Source: CAIJXO01 sp041308645
GTDB lineage: Bacteria > Patescibacteriota > Minisyncoccia > Phycocordibacterales > GWA1-40-21
Assembly: GCA_041308645.1 (NCBI GenBank)
Contig: JBFZBC010000005.1
Coordinates: 1 to 44,875, forward strand
Direction: 5' to 3'
Length of the DNA: 44,875 nucleotides
Of this stretch, positions 7,733 to 16,831 are shown in pieces. Numbering within the stretch: the stretch's first letter is position 1; each line of letters starts with the position of its first letter. Under the pieces are notes generated by a model that did no database searches, was not told the DNA's origin, and saw only the letters and a program-made list of their open reading frames with translations. Made by a program: the position numbers and the translations under genes.

Positions 7733-7832
7733 GTATTGAACCTTTTTCTCTCTCTGACCTTTACCAGATCGGAGGCCTACTAGCTTTGCTCGGATTAAAA
7801 TCAAAGCAGTTTGATTTTTATCCACTCCGGCA
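7733..7832 (-). pseudogene. Possible degenerate class II tRNA remnant
   Basis: On the minus strand there is a T-arm-like AAAGG/CCTTT around TTCAATA, and further upstream CCGAGC and a weak anticodon-like stem (CGATC/GGTCA) around TGGTAAA, resembling a tRNA-Tyr layout. No acceptor stem can be built. At 7821-7832 the bases ccactccggcaa repeat the 5' end of the adjacent tRNA-Leu (7714-7725). The region therefore looks like decayed tRNA-gene material. Confidence 0.35.
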
Positions 7833-7912
7833 ATGCATTGATTCTACCTTATTTGGGAGAAAAAATAAAGTATGATAGAATTAGTGAACTAATAATTAAT
7901 TTTTAAAATATA

Positions 7913-8932
7913 ATGAGCCAATTTTTCAGCGATTCAATTTTTTGGGTAGAAATAGAAAAGATTCACCCAAATCCTTTTCAACCAAGAAAAGAATTTGAGG
8001 AATCTAAATTAAAAGATTTAGCAGATTCTATCCGCCAATATGGTATTCTTCAACCAATGGTGGTTACTAGAAAGGAGGCCTTAAGGGAAGATGGTGGTTT
8101 GACTACAGAGTATGAACTTATCTCTGGAGAAAGACGCTTACGGGCATCTAAGATAGCTGGTTTATCTCAAGTGCCGGTAATTATTCGTGATCAGGAAGAG
8201 TCTGATCAACTTAAATTAGAGCTGGCAATTATTGAGAATTTACAAAGGGAAGACTTAAATCCCGTTGATCGAGCTAAAGCTTTTCAGCAGTTAGTAGATG
8301 ATTTTCATTTTAAACATGTCGATGTTGCTAAAAAAATTGGTAAGAGTCGAGAGTATGTTTCAAATAGTTTGAGAATATTATTGTTGCCTGAACATATGCT
8401 AAAAGCTTTGTCTGAGGGTAGAATTTCTGAAGGTCATACTAGACCTTTACTTATGCTTGAGGATCGTAAGGAAGAACAAGAGGTATTGTTTAAGGAAATG
8501 ATGTACCGAAAAATGTCTGTTAGGGAAGCTGAATTGTCAGCTAGAAAAATTGCTGTTGAACGGGTGAGAAAGATTGAGAGAATACCTGATCCAGAGCTGA
8601 CTGAACTTGAAGAAAAATTGGCACAGACTTTTGGTGCCAGGGTACATATTGAAAGGGGTAATACCGGTGGTAAAATTATGATAGATTTCTTTTCTAATGA
8701 TGATTTACGCTCTATTTTGGATGCCGTAAATAATAAACAAGATCTTGGAGCAAATGCTTTATTAAATAGGCATATTAAAAAGCAAGAAATAGAAAATGTT
8801 ACTGTACCAGTTAATGATTTAGAAAAACAAAAAGAGGAAGAGATATCTTTGCTTGATGATCGGTCTGAAAAAGAGAAAGAGGAAGAAGAAAATGATAATA
8901 ATCTTTACTCAGTAGATAACTTTACCGTTTAA
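7913..8932 (+). CDS. parB: Chromosome partitioning protein ParB
   Basis: A 339-aa CTP-dependent DNA clamp that loads at parS and spreads to organise and segregate the replication-origin region. The N-terminal domain carries GERRLRASKIAGLSQVPVI, the CTP-binding signature, followed by ENLQREDLNPVDRAKAFQQL and a helix-turn-helix around VAKKIGKSREYVSNSLRIL. The C-terminal third is charged and ends in an acidic tail rich in glutamate. No parA partner is in the window. A TATGAT box lies about 35 nt upstream. It converges with rel, with only four bases between the two stops. Confidence 0.95.
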   Translation: MSQFFSDSIFWVEIEKIHPNPFQPRKEFEESKLKDLADSIRQYGILQPMVVTRKEALREDGGLTTEYELISGERRLRASKIAGLSQVPVIIRDQEESDQLKLELAIIENLQREDLNPVDRAKAFQQLVDDFHFKHVDVAKKIGKSREYVSNSLRILLLPEHMLKALSEGRISEGHTRPLLMLEDRKEEQEVLFKEMMYRKMSVREAELSARKIAVERVRKIERIPDPELTELEEKLAQTFGARVHIERGNTGGKIMIDFFSNDDLRSILDAVNNKQDLGANALLNRHIKKQEIENVTVPVNDLEKQKEEEISLLDDRSEKEKEEEENDNNLYSVDNFTV

Positions 8933-8936
8933 ATTA

Positions 8937-10430
8937 TTACTCAGTTTTTATATTAAGAGCATTTTTGATAAACTTTTTAGCCATGGCTGTTTTTACATAG
9001 TCCAGCCATTTCCTGTTTGGTTTGGCGGTTTTTTTTGTTACAATTTCTACTTTATCAAAATTTTTTAGTTTGGTGTCTAATGGGGCTATTTTATTATTAA
9101 CCATTACGCTAGATATGTGATTACCGATATCCGAATGTATAGCGTAAGCAAAATCAATTACCGAGGAGCCAATAGGAAGATCAATCACATCTCCTTTAGG
9201 TGTAAAGATAAAAATTCTTTCCCCAAAGAAATCTGTCTTCAAATCTTGCATCATTTCCTTATCTGATGATGTTGTTTGTAAATCAGCTAAATCTCTTATC
9301 CAAGCTGGTGTATTTTGATTTGATGGTTGATTCTCGAAAAAAGATGTTAGTGATTTTGGTAAAAATTGACCAAACCAACTCATCTCTTTATTTTCACTGT
9401 TTTTCAGATCTTTATATGATAAATGGGAAGCGATACCAAATTCCGCTTGCTTGTGCATTTCATTAGTACGAATTTGGACTTCAACTATTGCCCCATCACC
9501 TGTAAAGACCGTAGTGTGAATACTTTTATAACCATTGGTTTTTGGTACAGCTATATAATCCTTGATTCGGCCAGGTAGAGGACGCCATTTGTTGTGGATG
9601 ATTCCTAAGACTTTATAGCAATCAGCGACATTATTAGTAAAAATTCGAAGTGCTAAAATATCATATATTTTTTCTATTTCACCGCCCTTGTTAATTATTT
9701 TTTTACTAAGACTGTACAAACCTTTTAATCGATAGTTTGTATGAAAGTCTGTCATTCCACCTTCAGCTAAAGCTTTCTTTATTGATTTCATAAATTTTTC
9801 TAATTTAGGCAAGGTTTCAATACTTGTGGATTTGATCAATTTATTTACTTCCGCATATTCCTTAGGATAGATATACGGGAAAGAAAGGTCTTCTAATTCT
9901 CGGGACAATTTTCTGATACCAAGCCTGTAGGCAAGTGGAGAAAATATTTCTAGAGTTTCTAAAGCTATCCTCTCTTGTTTATCAGGACGGACATATTGCA
10001 GAGTACGCATATTATGTAGGCGGTCAGAAAGTTTAATAATAATGACTCGAATATCTTCAGCTGAGGCCACAAATAATTTCCTTAAACTTTCTATATGTCT
10101 TTCCGCACCACGATATTTTAGTTTACCTAATTTTGTGACTCCATTTACTAAAAATAATATTTCATCACCAAAATCTTTTTTAATTTTGTCTTCCGTTAGA
10201 ACACCGTCCTCAATTGAGTCATGTAACAAACCCGCACAAATAGTGGACGGACACATTTTAAGCTCAGCTAAAATTTTTGCTGTTTCAAATACGTGGTTAA
10301 AGTATGGTTCACCTGACATTCTAAGTACACCTTTATGTGCTTCTTCCGCAGTATTATAGGCCTTGGTAATTAAAGTAATATCTTCCGGAGTCGGGGAATC
10401 CATCAAACTGATAATATCTTGTACACTCAT
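8937..10430 (-). CDS. rel: RelA/SpoT-type (p)ppGpp synthetase/hydrolase
   Basis: A 497-aa stringent-response enzyme. The N-terminal HD hydrolase domain keeps LLHDSIEDG and LSDRLHNMRTL, so hydrolysis is likely active. The synthetase domain has RLKGLYSLSKKI, DYIAVPKTNGYKSIHTTV and VEVQIRTNEMHKQAEFGIA, so it should also make (p)ppGpp. A TGS domain follows (about 400-465: FIFTPKGDVIDLPIGSSVID). The protein stops there: the helical, zinc-finger and ACT regions that sense the ribosome in 700-aa homologues are missing, so regulation must differ. A TATACT box on the minus strand (10437-10442) ends 6 nt before the ATG, which suggests a leaderless message. Confidence 0.93.
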   Translation of the reverse strand: MSVQDIISLMDSPTPEDITLITKAYNTAEEAHKGVLRMSGEPYFNHVFETAKILAELKMCPSTICAGLLHDSIEDGVLTEDKIKKDFGDEILFLVNGVTKLGKLKYRGAERHIESLRKLFVASAEDIRVIIIKLSDRLHNMRTLQYVRPDKQERIALETLEIFSPLAYRLGIRKLSRELEDLSFPYIYPKEYAEVNKLIKSTSIETLPKLEKFMKSIKKALAEGGMTDFHTNYRLKGLYSLSKKIINKGGEIEKIYDILALRIFTNNVADCYKVLGIIHNKWRPLPGRIKDYIAVPKTNGYKSIHTTVFTGDGAIVEVQIRTNEMHKQAEFGIASHLSYKDLKNSENKEMSWFGQFLPKSLTSFFENQPSNQNTPAWIRDLADLQTTSSDKEMMQDLKTDFFGERIFIFTPKGDVIDLPIGSSVIDFAYAIHSDIGNHISSVMVNNKIAPLDTKLKNFDKVEIVTKKTAKPNRKWLDYVKTAMAKKFIKNALNIKTE

Positions 10431-10473
10431 ATATTTAGTATAGACCTAGATTTGATTTTCGGCAAATAAAAAA

Positions 10474-10494
10474 GACCCTAGATTTCTCTAGGGT
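10474..10494 (-). terminator. Intrinsic terminator of the 92-aa gene
   Basis: On the minus strand, nine-base stem GACCCTAGA/TCTAGGGTC with a three-base loop, followed by TTTTTTA. It lies about 30 nt after the 92-aa gene. Confidence 0.85.
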
Positions 10495-10524
10495 CCCTAA
10501 CGCCATGATCGTTAGAATTAGATG

Positions 10525-10803
10525 TTATGCTGGCAGAGCTTTGATTTGCTCAGCCAATTTTTGTTGGAGTTTTTCAAAAACCTTTTGTGGAAGAGTTTGA
10601 ACTTCTAAAACATGGACCGGGTTACCTGTTTCCATAACCATTTGTAACTCCCATGACACAGAGTGAGCATAAAGGAACCTCTGAACTCCTTTAGGATCGT
10701 CGCGAATACCTTTTAGAAAATTTCGACTTGTTTCTTTGGTTACCCCTTGGAGTTGTCTTTTGATATCATTAACTACCCAATTAACCACTTCTTCATCAAT
10801 CAT
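10525..10803 (-). CDS. Unknown 92-aa protein
   Basis: I do not recognise the family. The product is soluble, mostly predicted helical, and begins MIDEEVVNWVVNDIKRQLQG; it has no cysteine and ends with a repeated heptad-like FEKLQQKLAEQIKAL, which could pair helices. The coding status is well supported: an AAGGAGGGG ribosome site at the right distance, a TTGACA-17-TAACCT promoter (10842-10870) and a clear terminator. This start architecture is unlike that of the flanking core genes rel and topA, and the codons are richer in G and C, so it may have been acquired. Confidence 0.75.
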   Translation of the reverse strand: MIDEEVVNWVVNDIKRQLQGVTKETSRNFLKGIRDDPKGVQRFLYAHSVSWELQMVMETGNPVHVLEVQTLPQKVFEKLQQKLAEQIKALPA

Positions 10804-10841
10804 TTTCTTCCCCTCCTTATAATTTTGCTTAATCTGAATTT

Positions 10842-10870
10842 AGGTTAGACTTTTTATTTAATTTTGTCAA
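10842..10870 (-). promoter_or_regulatory. Promoter of the 92-aa gene
   Basis: Minus-strand TTGACA (10865-10870), 17-nt spacer, TAACCT (10842-10847); the ribosome site AAGGAGGGG follows before the ATG at 10803. Confidence 0.7.
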
Positions 10871-10883
10871 ACACAACCGCCCC

Positions 10884-10922
10884 GGTTATCAGAATAACCA
10901 CCCCGCCTTAACTAAGGTGGGG
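10884..10922 (-). terminator. Two hairpins after topA
   Basis: Two adjacent stems: ccccgcctta/taaggtgggg (10901-10922, one mismatch) and ggttat/ataacc (10884-10899). They lie just after the topA stop on the minus strand. There is no T run, so they may protect the 3' end or act as a weak terminator. Confidence 0.45.
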
Positions 10923-10937
10923 ATTGGTGGACAACAC

Positions 10938-13127
10938 TTATTTTATAGTGTTAACTTTATTCGGATAGTGATTTGGGCAGGTTTTGACAGAACAGCGTTC
11001 GGGGATAGTTTTAGTACCAAGCATCATCAGTGATTCACAAAGCTTACAGATATTACCAGTTGGTTTGGCTTTGATAGCATTTTTACATTTTGGATAATTG
11101 GAACAACTATAGAATAGGCCAAAACGTCCACGTCGCTCGGTCATCATACCTTCTTTACAAGTTGGGCAAGTCACACCAGTACTGTTTTTCTTTTCCAATT
11201 CGGCATCTTTTTTTATATACTTACATTTTGGATAATTTGAACAAGAAATAAATTGACCAAATTTTCCTTCACGTAAAACAAGCTTACCTTTTTTGCACTC
11301 CGGACATTCTTCACCAGTTTCTTTTGGGCCGGCCATTTCTTCACCGGTAATTTTACGAGCGCCAGCACAGTCCGGATATTTTGCACAACTTAAAAATTTT
11401 CCGGCTCTGCCAAGTTTTATAATCATTGTTCCACCACAAGTCGGGCAGATATGTTTTATATCTGCTTCACCAAAATTGTTCACCTTATCTATCTTGTCTT
11501 TAGATTTTACCTCTTTTAAGAAAGGCCCATAAAAATCTTTTAGGGTTTTTAGATATTGTGCTTTACCTTCAGCAATTAAGTCTAGTTTATCTTCCATCTC
11601 GGCAGTGAAAGTATCACTTATATAATTGGCAAAATTATTTTCTAGAAATGAACTAACCACATCTCCTGTGTCCGTGGGTACTAGCGCTTTATTTATTTTT
11701 TCCACATAACCACGATCTTGAATTGTCTTTATAATTGAAGCGTAAGTTGAAGGACGACCGATATCTCTTTTTTCCAATTCCTTAATGAGTCCCGCCTCAG
11801 AATAACGTCCCGGCGGTTCAGTTTGCTTAGCTTGAGAGTTTATATCAATTAGCTTTAATTCTTCACCAACCTTTACTTTTGGTAAAATAACATCATCACC
11901 CGATCCTTCCTTATCCGCTAATAACCAGCCAGGGAATAGTAGGCGAGAACCATTAGCCCAAAAATCAGGAATATCTTCATCATTTTCAACTCTGACAAAT
12001 ATTTTGGTACGCATAATCTTCGCATCGGTCATCTGTGAAGAAACAGTTCTTTGCCAAATTAAATTATAGAGTTCTTTCTGTTCATCATTCAAGCCTACAT
12101 TTATATTTGAAATATCGGTTGGACGAACAGCTTCGTGAGCCTCTTGAGCATTTTTGCTTTTAGCTGTAAAAGTATGTGGTTGTAAAAAATCTTTACCATA
12201 TTTTTTCTCAATCATATTATATATTTGCTCAAGAGCAACTTTACTTAAGTTAACACTATCTGTTCTCATATAAGTAATAAGTCCAGCCTCGTAAAGTTTC
12301 TGAGCAATACTCATAGTTCGTGACGGAGCAAAACCTAATCTAGAGCTTGCTGTTTGTTGTAAGGTTGAAGTTGTAAATGGAGCTCGTGCCAACCGCTTGG
12401 CTTCAGTTTCAGTGACGTCTTTTACAATCCATTTAGATTTTTTACCAGCCTCAAGTATTTTTTCCACAAGTTTCTCATCTCGAGGTTCCTCAGAACAAGC
12501 AATTTGTAAATCATCTTTCATCTGAGTTTGAGTGTTAGCCGTAATAACCCAAAAATTTTGAGGAATAAAAGCCCGAATTTCTCTCTCTCTTTCCATGATT
12601 ATTCGTAGGGCTGGAGATTGTACCCGTCCAGCTGAGAGGCCATATCGAACTTTTTTCCAAATCAAACCAGATAGGTCATAACCCACCAGGCGGTCTAGCA
12701 CGCGTCTAGCTTCTTGTGCTTGTTTTAAATTATCATCAATGTCGCGCGGATGTTTTATAGCTTCTTGTACTGCATCCTTTGTTATCTCATAGAAAACCAC
12801 ACGTTTTGGATTTTTTAGACCCATAGCTTCTTTTATATGCCAAGCAATGGCTTCACCTTCGCGATCTGGGTCAGTTGCTAATAGTATCTCATCAGCTTTT
12901 TTGGCTAGAGATTTTATTTCACTAACGATTTTTTCTTTACCAGGAGAAATCTCATAATGGGGAATAAAACCACCTTCTATATCAATAGCTTTTTTATTAC
13001 TTTTTGGTAAGTCACGAATATGTCCAACGCTAGCACGGACTTCATATTTTCCCTGGCCGGGCAGGCCATCTAGGTATTTAGAAATCGTTTTAGCTTTTGA
13101 CGGTGACTCGACAATTAAAAGTTTCAT
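10938..13127 (-). CDS. topA: DNA topoisomerase I
   Basis: Type IA topoisomerase relaxing negative supercoils. The Toprim domain begins at the N-terminus (MKLLIVESPSKAKTI), with LATDPDREGEAIAWHI carrying the metal-binding acidic residues. The catalytic tyrosine is in LITYMRTDS (Tyr286). The C-terminus has three typical zinc-finger repeats (CPTCGGTM..., CPECKKGK..., CPTCKEGM...) plus a fourth, looser CKLCESLM one. I start at the ATG at 13127 (729 aa); the longer frame begins with a TTG at 13166 and adds 13 unconserved residues. The protein is shorter than E. coli TopA (865 aa) but complete in domains. Confidence 0.96.
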   Translation of the reverse strand: MKLLIVESPSKAKTISKYLDGLPGQGKYEVRASVGHIRDLPKSNKKAIDIEGGFIPHYEISPGKEKIVSEIKSLAKKADEILLATDPDREGEAIAWHIKEAMGLKNPKRVVFYEITKDAVQEAIKHPRDIDDNLKQAQEARRVLDRLVGYDLSGLIWKKVRYGLSAGRVQSPALRIIMEREREIRAFIPQNFWVITANTQTQMKDDLQIACSEEPRDEKLVEKILEAGKKSKWIVKDVTETEAKRLARAPFTTSTLQQTASSRLGFAPSRTMSIAQKLYEAGLITYMRTDSVNLSKVALEQIYNMIEKKYGKDFLQPHTFTAKSKNAQEAHEAVRPTDISNINVGLNDEQKELYNLIWQRTVSSQMTDAKIMRTKIFVRVENDEDIPDFWANGSRLLFPGWLLADKEGSGDDVILPKVKVGEELKLIDINSQAKQTEPPGRYSEAGLIKELEKRDIGRPSTYASIIKTIQDRGYVEKINKALVPTDTGDVVSSFLENNFANYISDTFTAEMEDKLDLIAEGKAQYLKTLKDFYGPFLKEVKSKDKIDKVNNFGEADIKHICPTCGGTMIIKLGRAGKFLSCAKYPDCAGARKITGEEMAGPKETGEECPECKKGKLVLREGKFGQFISCSNYPKCKYIKKDAELEKKNSTGVTCPTCKEGMMTERRGRFGLFYSCSNYPKCKNAIKAKPTGNICKLCESLMMLGTKTIPERCSVKTCPNHYPNKVNTIK

Positions 13128-13212
13128 ATGTTTGGTAGTATTGCATAAAAATAGCTTTGTGTGCAAATTTTTTACTTTTTATAAATATCTCAATTGCTAT
13201 TTTATATAAAAA

Positions 13213-13238
13213 AGCGCCGACCTTTTAAGATCGGCGCT
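13213..13238 (-). terminator. Intrinsic terminator of the lipoprotein gene
   Basis: Minus-strand stem AGCGCCGA/TCGGCGCT extended by AAG/CTT, followed by TTTTTTATATAAAA. It lies 15 nt after the stop at 13254. Confidence 0.85.
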
Positions 13239-13253
13239 AAGCATTAATTTTGT

Positions 13254-13631
13254 TTAAAATTTCTCAACAAAATTGTCATAAACATTTACATGATAGTTTG
13301 AGTAATCATCATCAAAGGACATGAGTAATATTGTTGTTTTTGTTGGATTATAAACTACAAATTTCATTCGAAATTTTTCTCTATGATACAAGTCTTTAGA
13401 AAAAGTTTCTGTTTGACCTGGTGCTATACTACCAACATAAGCATCACCAATGTAAATGTCCATCAACCAAGAGGTATAAGAAAAAATATCCACTGATATA
13501 TACCTCGGATACTCATAAGCATTGGAAGAATATGTATCATTGTTATAATTCCGCTCACTTTCACATCCTACAATTCCCAAACTACAAAGAACCAATGAAA
13601 AACTTAGGTAAAACATGAAAAATCTTTTCAT
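13254..13631 (-). CDS. Small putative lipoprotein
   Basis: A 125-aa protein with an N-terminal signal peptide (MKRFFMFYLSFSLVLCSLGI) followed by a lipobox-like IVGC, so Cys23 is the likely lipidated residue. The mature part is short, rich in Tyr, Asp and Asn at first, then beta-strand-like (YISVDIFSYTSWLMDIYIG, GSIAPGQTETF). I do not recognise a family. An AAAGGGGGGTG ribosome site, a TTGACA-16-TATAAT promoter and a strong terminator make it a self-contained gene. Like the beta-barrel gene at 21740 it looks typical of a diderm or Firmicutes genome rather than of its leaderless neighbours. Confidence 0.75.
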   Translation of the reverse strand: MKRFFMFYLSFSLVLCSLGIVGCESERNYNNDTYSSNAYEYPRYISVDIFSYTSWLMDIYIGDAYVGSIAPGQTETFSKDLYHREKFRMKFVVYNPTKTTILLMSFDDDYSNYHVNVYDNFVEKF

Positions 13632-13676
13632 ATCACCCCCCTTTTTTAAAAGTTAGTTATTAATCAATCTAAGAAT

Positions 13677-13704
13677 ATTATACTAGTAATAAATATTATG
13701 TCAA
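13677..13704 (-). promoter_or_regulatory. Promoter of the lipoprotein gene
   Basis: Minus-strand TTGACA (13699-13704), 16-nt spacer, TATAAT (13677-13682); about 45 nt of leader with a GGGGGGTG ribosome site. Confidence 0.75.
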
Positions 13705-14589
13705 ATATATTTCACCTAAATTTTCTTTGATTAATCCCTTTAGCTCCATTAAGGAAAGAATGGCGTTAGCTTCTGAGATGGGTATATCTAATACACGGAA
13801 AAGCTCATCTTTTGGCAAGGGTTCATTGAGAGCTTTGATTACTTTCTTTTCTTCTGGACTGCACTCACTATATTCTAATTCCAAATTTCTGGGGGTATCA
13901 CTTTTATTTTTGAAACCTAAAGTTTCTAAAAGTTCTTCCGATGAAGTTATTGGAGTGGCACCAAGGCGTATTAGCATATGTGGACCAGCAGAAGTTTTGG
14001 AAAAAATATTACCTGGTACTGCTAGTACATCTTTATTGTATTCTGTCGCTAGTCTCGAAGTGATCAAAGTACCAGATTTTATTTCTGCCTCGATTATGAG
14101 TACTGCGCATGATAGACCAGCACTAATTCTGTTTCGTTGAGGAAAACTCCAAGGTGTGGCCTTGAAATCTGATTCATACTCAGAAATTATGCAACCACCA
14201 CAATCTAATATTTTTTTAGCTAAACCAATATGTGCTACAGGGTGGATGGTATCAACCGCCATTCCAGAACCCAAAACAGCAATCGTTTTTAATCCAGTGT
14301 TTATAGCGGCCTGGTGGGCGATACCATCGATACCAATGGCTAAACCAGAGACAATTGTAACGTCATAACCACGAAGACCAGCAATTAATTTCTCGCAAGT
14401 CTCTTTACCATAATTTGTATAGCGACGACTCCCAACAACACATAATAGTTTTGTATTTGGTCCAGGTAATTGCCCCCGAATATAAAGTTTTTCTGGTGGT
14501 TGAGGAATCTCTAGGAGTTGGGGTGGAAATTCTTTCTTTTTTAATTCTCGGATTGGAAACTCTTGGTCTAATAAATTATTTAATTTCAT
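13696..14589 (-). CDS. dprA: DNA processing protein DprA/Smf
   Basis: A 297-aa Rossmann-fold single-stranded-DNA-binding protein that loads RecA on incoming DNA in natural transformation. Visible motifs: VVGSRRYTNYGKETCEKLI, SGLAIGIDGIAHQAAI, IAVLGSGMAVDTIHP and FPQRNRISAGLSCAVLIIEA, all characteristic of the DprA core. The C-terminal 70 residues form the winged-helix domain. The N-terminal SAM-like domain of larger homologues is nearly absent. A minus-strand extended -10 TGGTACAAT (14599-14607) ends 9 nt before the ATG, suggesting a leaderless message. Its presence, with a pilin-like gene at 24427, fits DNA uptake, but comEC/comEA are not in the window. Confidence 0.93.
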   Translation of the reverse strand: MKLNNLLDQEFPIRELKKKEFPPQLLEIPQPPEKLYIRGQLPGPNTKLLCVVGSRRYTNYGKETCEKLIAGLRGYDVTIVSGLAIGIDGIAHQAAINTGLKTIAVLGSGMAVDTIHPVAHIGLAKKILDCGGCIISEYESDFKATPWSFPQRNRISAGLSCAVLIIEAEIKSGTLITSRLATEYNKDVLAVPGNIFSKTSAGPHMLIRLGATPITSSEELLETLGFKNKSDTPRNLELEYSECSPEEKKVIKALNEPLPKDELFRVLDIPISEANAILSLMELKGLIKENLGEIYLT

Positions 14590-14662
14590 AATTTGTAAAT
14601 TGTACCATTAATTGATACTATTAAATAATTATAAAAATGGGGATAATTAATATTAATAATTT

Positions 14663-15925
14663 ATGTTAGATATAAAATTTATTAGAGAGAATAAAGATTT
14701 GATTGATGCGGGAGCAAAAAAGAAACATCTGATATTTGATGTGTCCGAGCTTATTTCTATTGATGATAAGAGAAAGGATCTTTTAATTCTTACAGAAAAT
14801 AAGAAAGCAGAGCAAAATAAGTTTAGTGACCAAATTGTAAAAGTGACTGATGAGAGTGAAAGAGCTAAATTAATTTTAGATATGAAGTTAGTCAAGGAAG
14901 AATTAATGAAAGGGGAAGAGAAATTAAGGGAAGTTATGAAGAAGTGGCAGTACCTCATGCTTCATGTGCCAAATATCCCAGATATGACTGTGCCAGAGGG
15001 GAATAGTGACGCCGACAATAAGGAAATCTCTACTTGGGGAGAAAAACCTAAATTTGATTTTGAACCAAAGGATCATATGGCTTTGATGACTGATTTGAAA
15101 ATGGTGGATTTCGATCGTGGGGTAAAGGTCCATGGTTTTCGTGGTTATTTTCTAATGGGTGACGGAGTCAGACTTTCTATCGCAATTTGGAATTATGCTA
15201 TGGAGTTTTTCTCTAAGAAAAATTTTATTCCTGTTTTACCGCCAATTGTCGTTAGAAAGGAAGCTTTACTTGGTACGGGTTATTTACCACAAGGCGAAGA
15301 TGATTTATACAAAACTCAAGATGGAGAATATTTAGCAGGTACAGCCGAGGTTCCGGTGATGGCATATCATTCTGGTGAAATACTGGATATCAAGGAATTG
15401 CCAAAGAGATATTTAGGTTTTTCTCCTTGTTATAGGCGGGAAGTGGGTAGTCATAGTAAAGATGTGAAAGGGCTTATTCGAGTTCATGAATTTTATAAAC
15501 TAGAGCAGATTATTATTTGTGAAGCCAGCCATACTGAATCTGTAAAATTTCATGAAGAGATGAATAGAAATACCGAGGAGTTTATTGAATCATTGGGTAT
15601 TCCTTATCACACGGTGGTAAATTGTGGTGGAGATCTTGGTCTCGGACAAGTTAAAAAGTATGATATTGAATTATGGGTACCAAAAGAAAATAAGTATCGT
15701 GAGATTTCTTCAGCTTCTTATTTCCATGATTTCCAGACCAGACGATCAAATATTAAATATCGTGATGCCTTAGGTAAAACACACTATACCCATTCTTTAA
15801 ACTGTACAGCTATTCCAACCCCTAGAATTTTAGTGTCTCTTGTGGAAAATTTTCAACAAGTTGATGGGTCAATCAAAATACCATTTGTTTTACAAAAATA
15901 TATGGGGAAGAGTGTGATTAGCTAG
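14663..15925 (+). CDS. serS: Seryl-tRNA synthetase
   Basis: Class II aminoacyl-tRNA synthetase charging tRNA-Ser. The N-terminal 110 residues form the coiled-coil arm that reads the long variable arm (MLDIKFIRENKDLID at the start). The catalytic core has TAEVPVMAYHSGE, motif 2 in FSPCYRREVGSHSKDVKGL with the invariant arginine, and the motif 3 region TPRILVSLVEN. The family's serine-pocket sequence NGSGLA is replaced by NCTAIP before motif 3, a moderate divergence. The 420-aa length is normal. No Shine-Dalgarno is evident. The gene is divergent from dprA and upstream of the FtsQ-like gene. Confidence 0.95.
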   Translation: MLDIKFIRENKDLIDAGAKKKHLIFDVSELISIDDKRKDLLILTENKKAEQNKFSDQIVKVTDESERAKLILDMKLVKEELMKGEEKLREVMKKWQYLMLHVPNIPDMTVPEGNSDADNKEISTWGEKPKFDFEPKDHMALMTDLKMVDFDRGVKVHGFRGYFLMGDGVRLSIAIWNYAMEFFSKKNFIPVLPPIVVRKEALLGTGYLPQGEDDLYKTQDGEYLAGTAEVPVMAYHSGEILDIKELPKRYLGFSPCYRREVGSHSKDVKGLIRVHEFYKLEQIIICEASHTESVKFHEEMNRNTEEFIESLGIPYHTVVNCGGDLGLGQVKKYDIELWVPKENKYREISSASYFHDFQTRRSNIKYRDALGKTHYTHSLNCTAIPTPRILVSLVENFQQVDGSIKIPFVLQKYMGKSVIS

Positions 15926-15965
15926 ACATTTTAAAATAAAATATCTTCACTTTCCTAAATAAATA

Positions 15966-16823
15966 ATGTCAGTTAGTAAAAATTTAAATCTTGCGCCGTC
16001 GCAGATGCGTCTGAAAAAGCGTAGGTTATTTTTTATTAGGCTTTACATTATATTATTTTTTCTAGTTTCTATTATTTTAGGTTTAGCTATTTTATCTAGT
16101 CATGAAAAAGTAAAAATTAATAATATAATTATTACTGGTAATGCTGTTATCTCAGATGATGATATATTTGAAACGGTTAATTTTAATCTAAAAGGGAGAT
16201 ATGCTTATTTGTTTTCTAAAAGCAATTCTCTGATTTTTCCACGATTTAAAATTAAATCCGATATTTTAATGGTTTATAAAACAATAAAAGAAGTTGATGT
16301 TTCCTGGGAAGATTGGCAGACAATATCTATTAAGGTTCAAGAAAGGAAACCACATTCTGTTTGGTGTGGGGAAGATATGAAGGCTGTAACTCAAACTTGT
16401 TATTTAGTAGATAGCGAGGGATATATTTATAATATTGCACCAACTTTTTCTGGAAGTATATATGTAAAAAATTACGGCAAGCCCAAATCAGCAATCAACG
16501 ATATTTCACAAGGTGACTATATTGGAGAATATTTTTTATCAACAGAGATATACCAACAAGTTTATTATTTGATTGGCATACTTGATCAAAATAGTTTAAA
16601 GGTAGTTTCCGTTTTTTTTGATGAAAATGATTATGTTTTTGTATTAGAATCTGGTCCGAAGATTATTTTTAATAATAAAAACACTTTTACTATACCATTT
16701 GATAATTTATTTACTGCTATTAAGACAAATAATCTTGTTCTAGACAAAGAGTTTCATCTCATTGAGTATATTGACTTAAGGTTTGACAATAAAATTATTG
16801 TAAAGCCAAAGAATATTGAGTAG
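15966..16823 (+). CDS. ftsQ: FtsQ/DivIB-like division protein
   Basis: A 285-aa bitopic membrane protein. A basic cytoplasmic tail (to about residue 22) precedes one transmembrane helix (LFFIRLYIILFFLVSIILGL), then an extracytoplasmic POTRA domain beginning VKINNIIITGNAVISDDDIF and reaching the characteristic ISIKVQERKPHSVW. The C-terminal part ends IEYIDLRFDNKIIVKPK, which matches the end of the FtsQ domain. FtsQ links the Z-ring to septal wall synthesis (FtsB, FtsL, FtsI). It is away from ftsA-ftsZ, unlike in many bacteria. Similarity is by domain layout and short motifs, so the assignment is good but not certain. Confidence 0.8.
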   Translation: MSVSKNLNLAPSQMRLKKRRLFFIRLYIILFFLVSIILGLAILSSHEKVKINNIIITGNAVISDDDIFETVNFNLKGRYAYLFSKSNSLIFPRFKIKSDILMVYKTIKEVDVSWEDWQTISIKVQERKPHSVWCGEDMKAVTQTCYLVDSEGYIYNIAPTFSGSIYVKNYGKPKSAINDISQGDYIGEYFLSTEIYQQVYYLIGILDQNSLKVVSVFFDENDYVFVLESGPKIIFNNKNTFTIPFDNLFTAIKTNNLVLDKEFHLIEYIDLRFDNKIIVKPKNIE

Positions 16824-16831
16824 TTTATATA

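Noticed and set aside
7642..7875. 77-codon open frame over tRNA-Leu
   Set aside because: It is antisense translation of the tRNA and its decayed neighbour.
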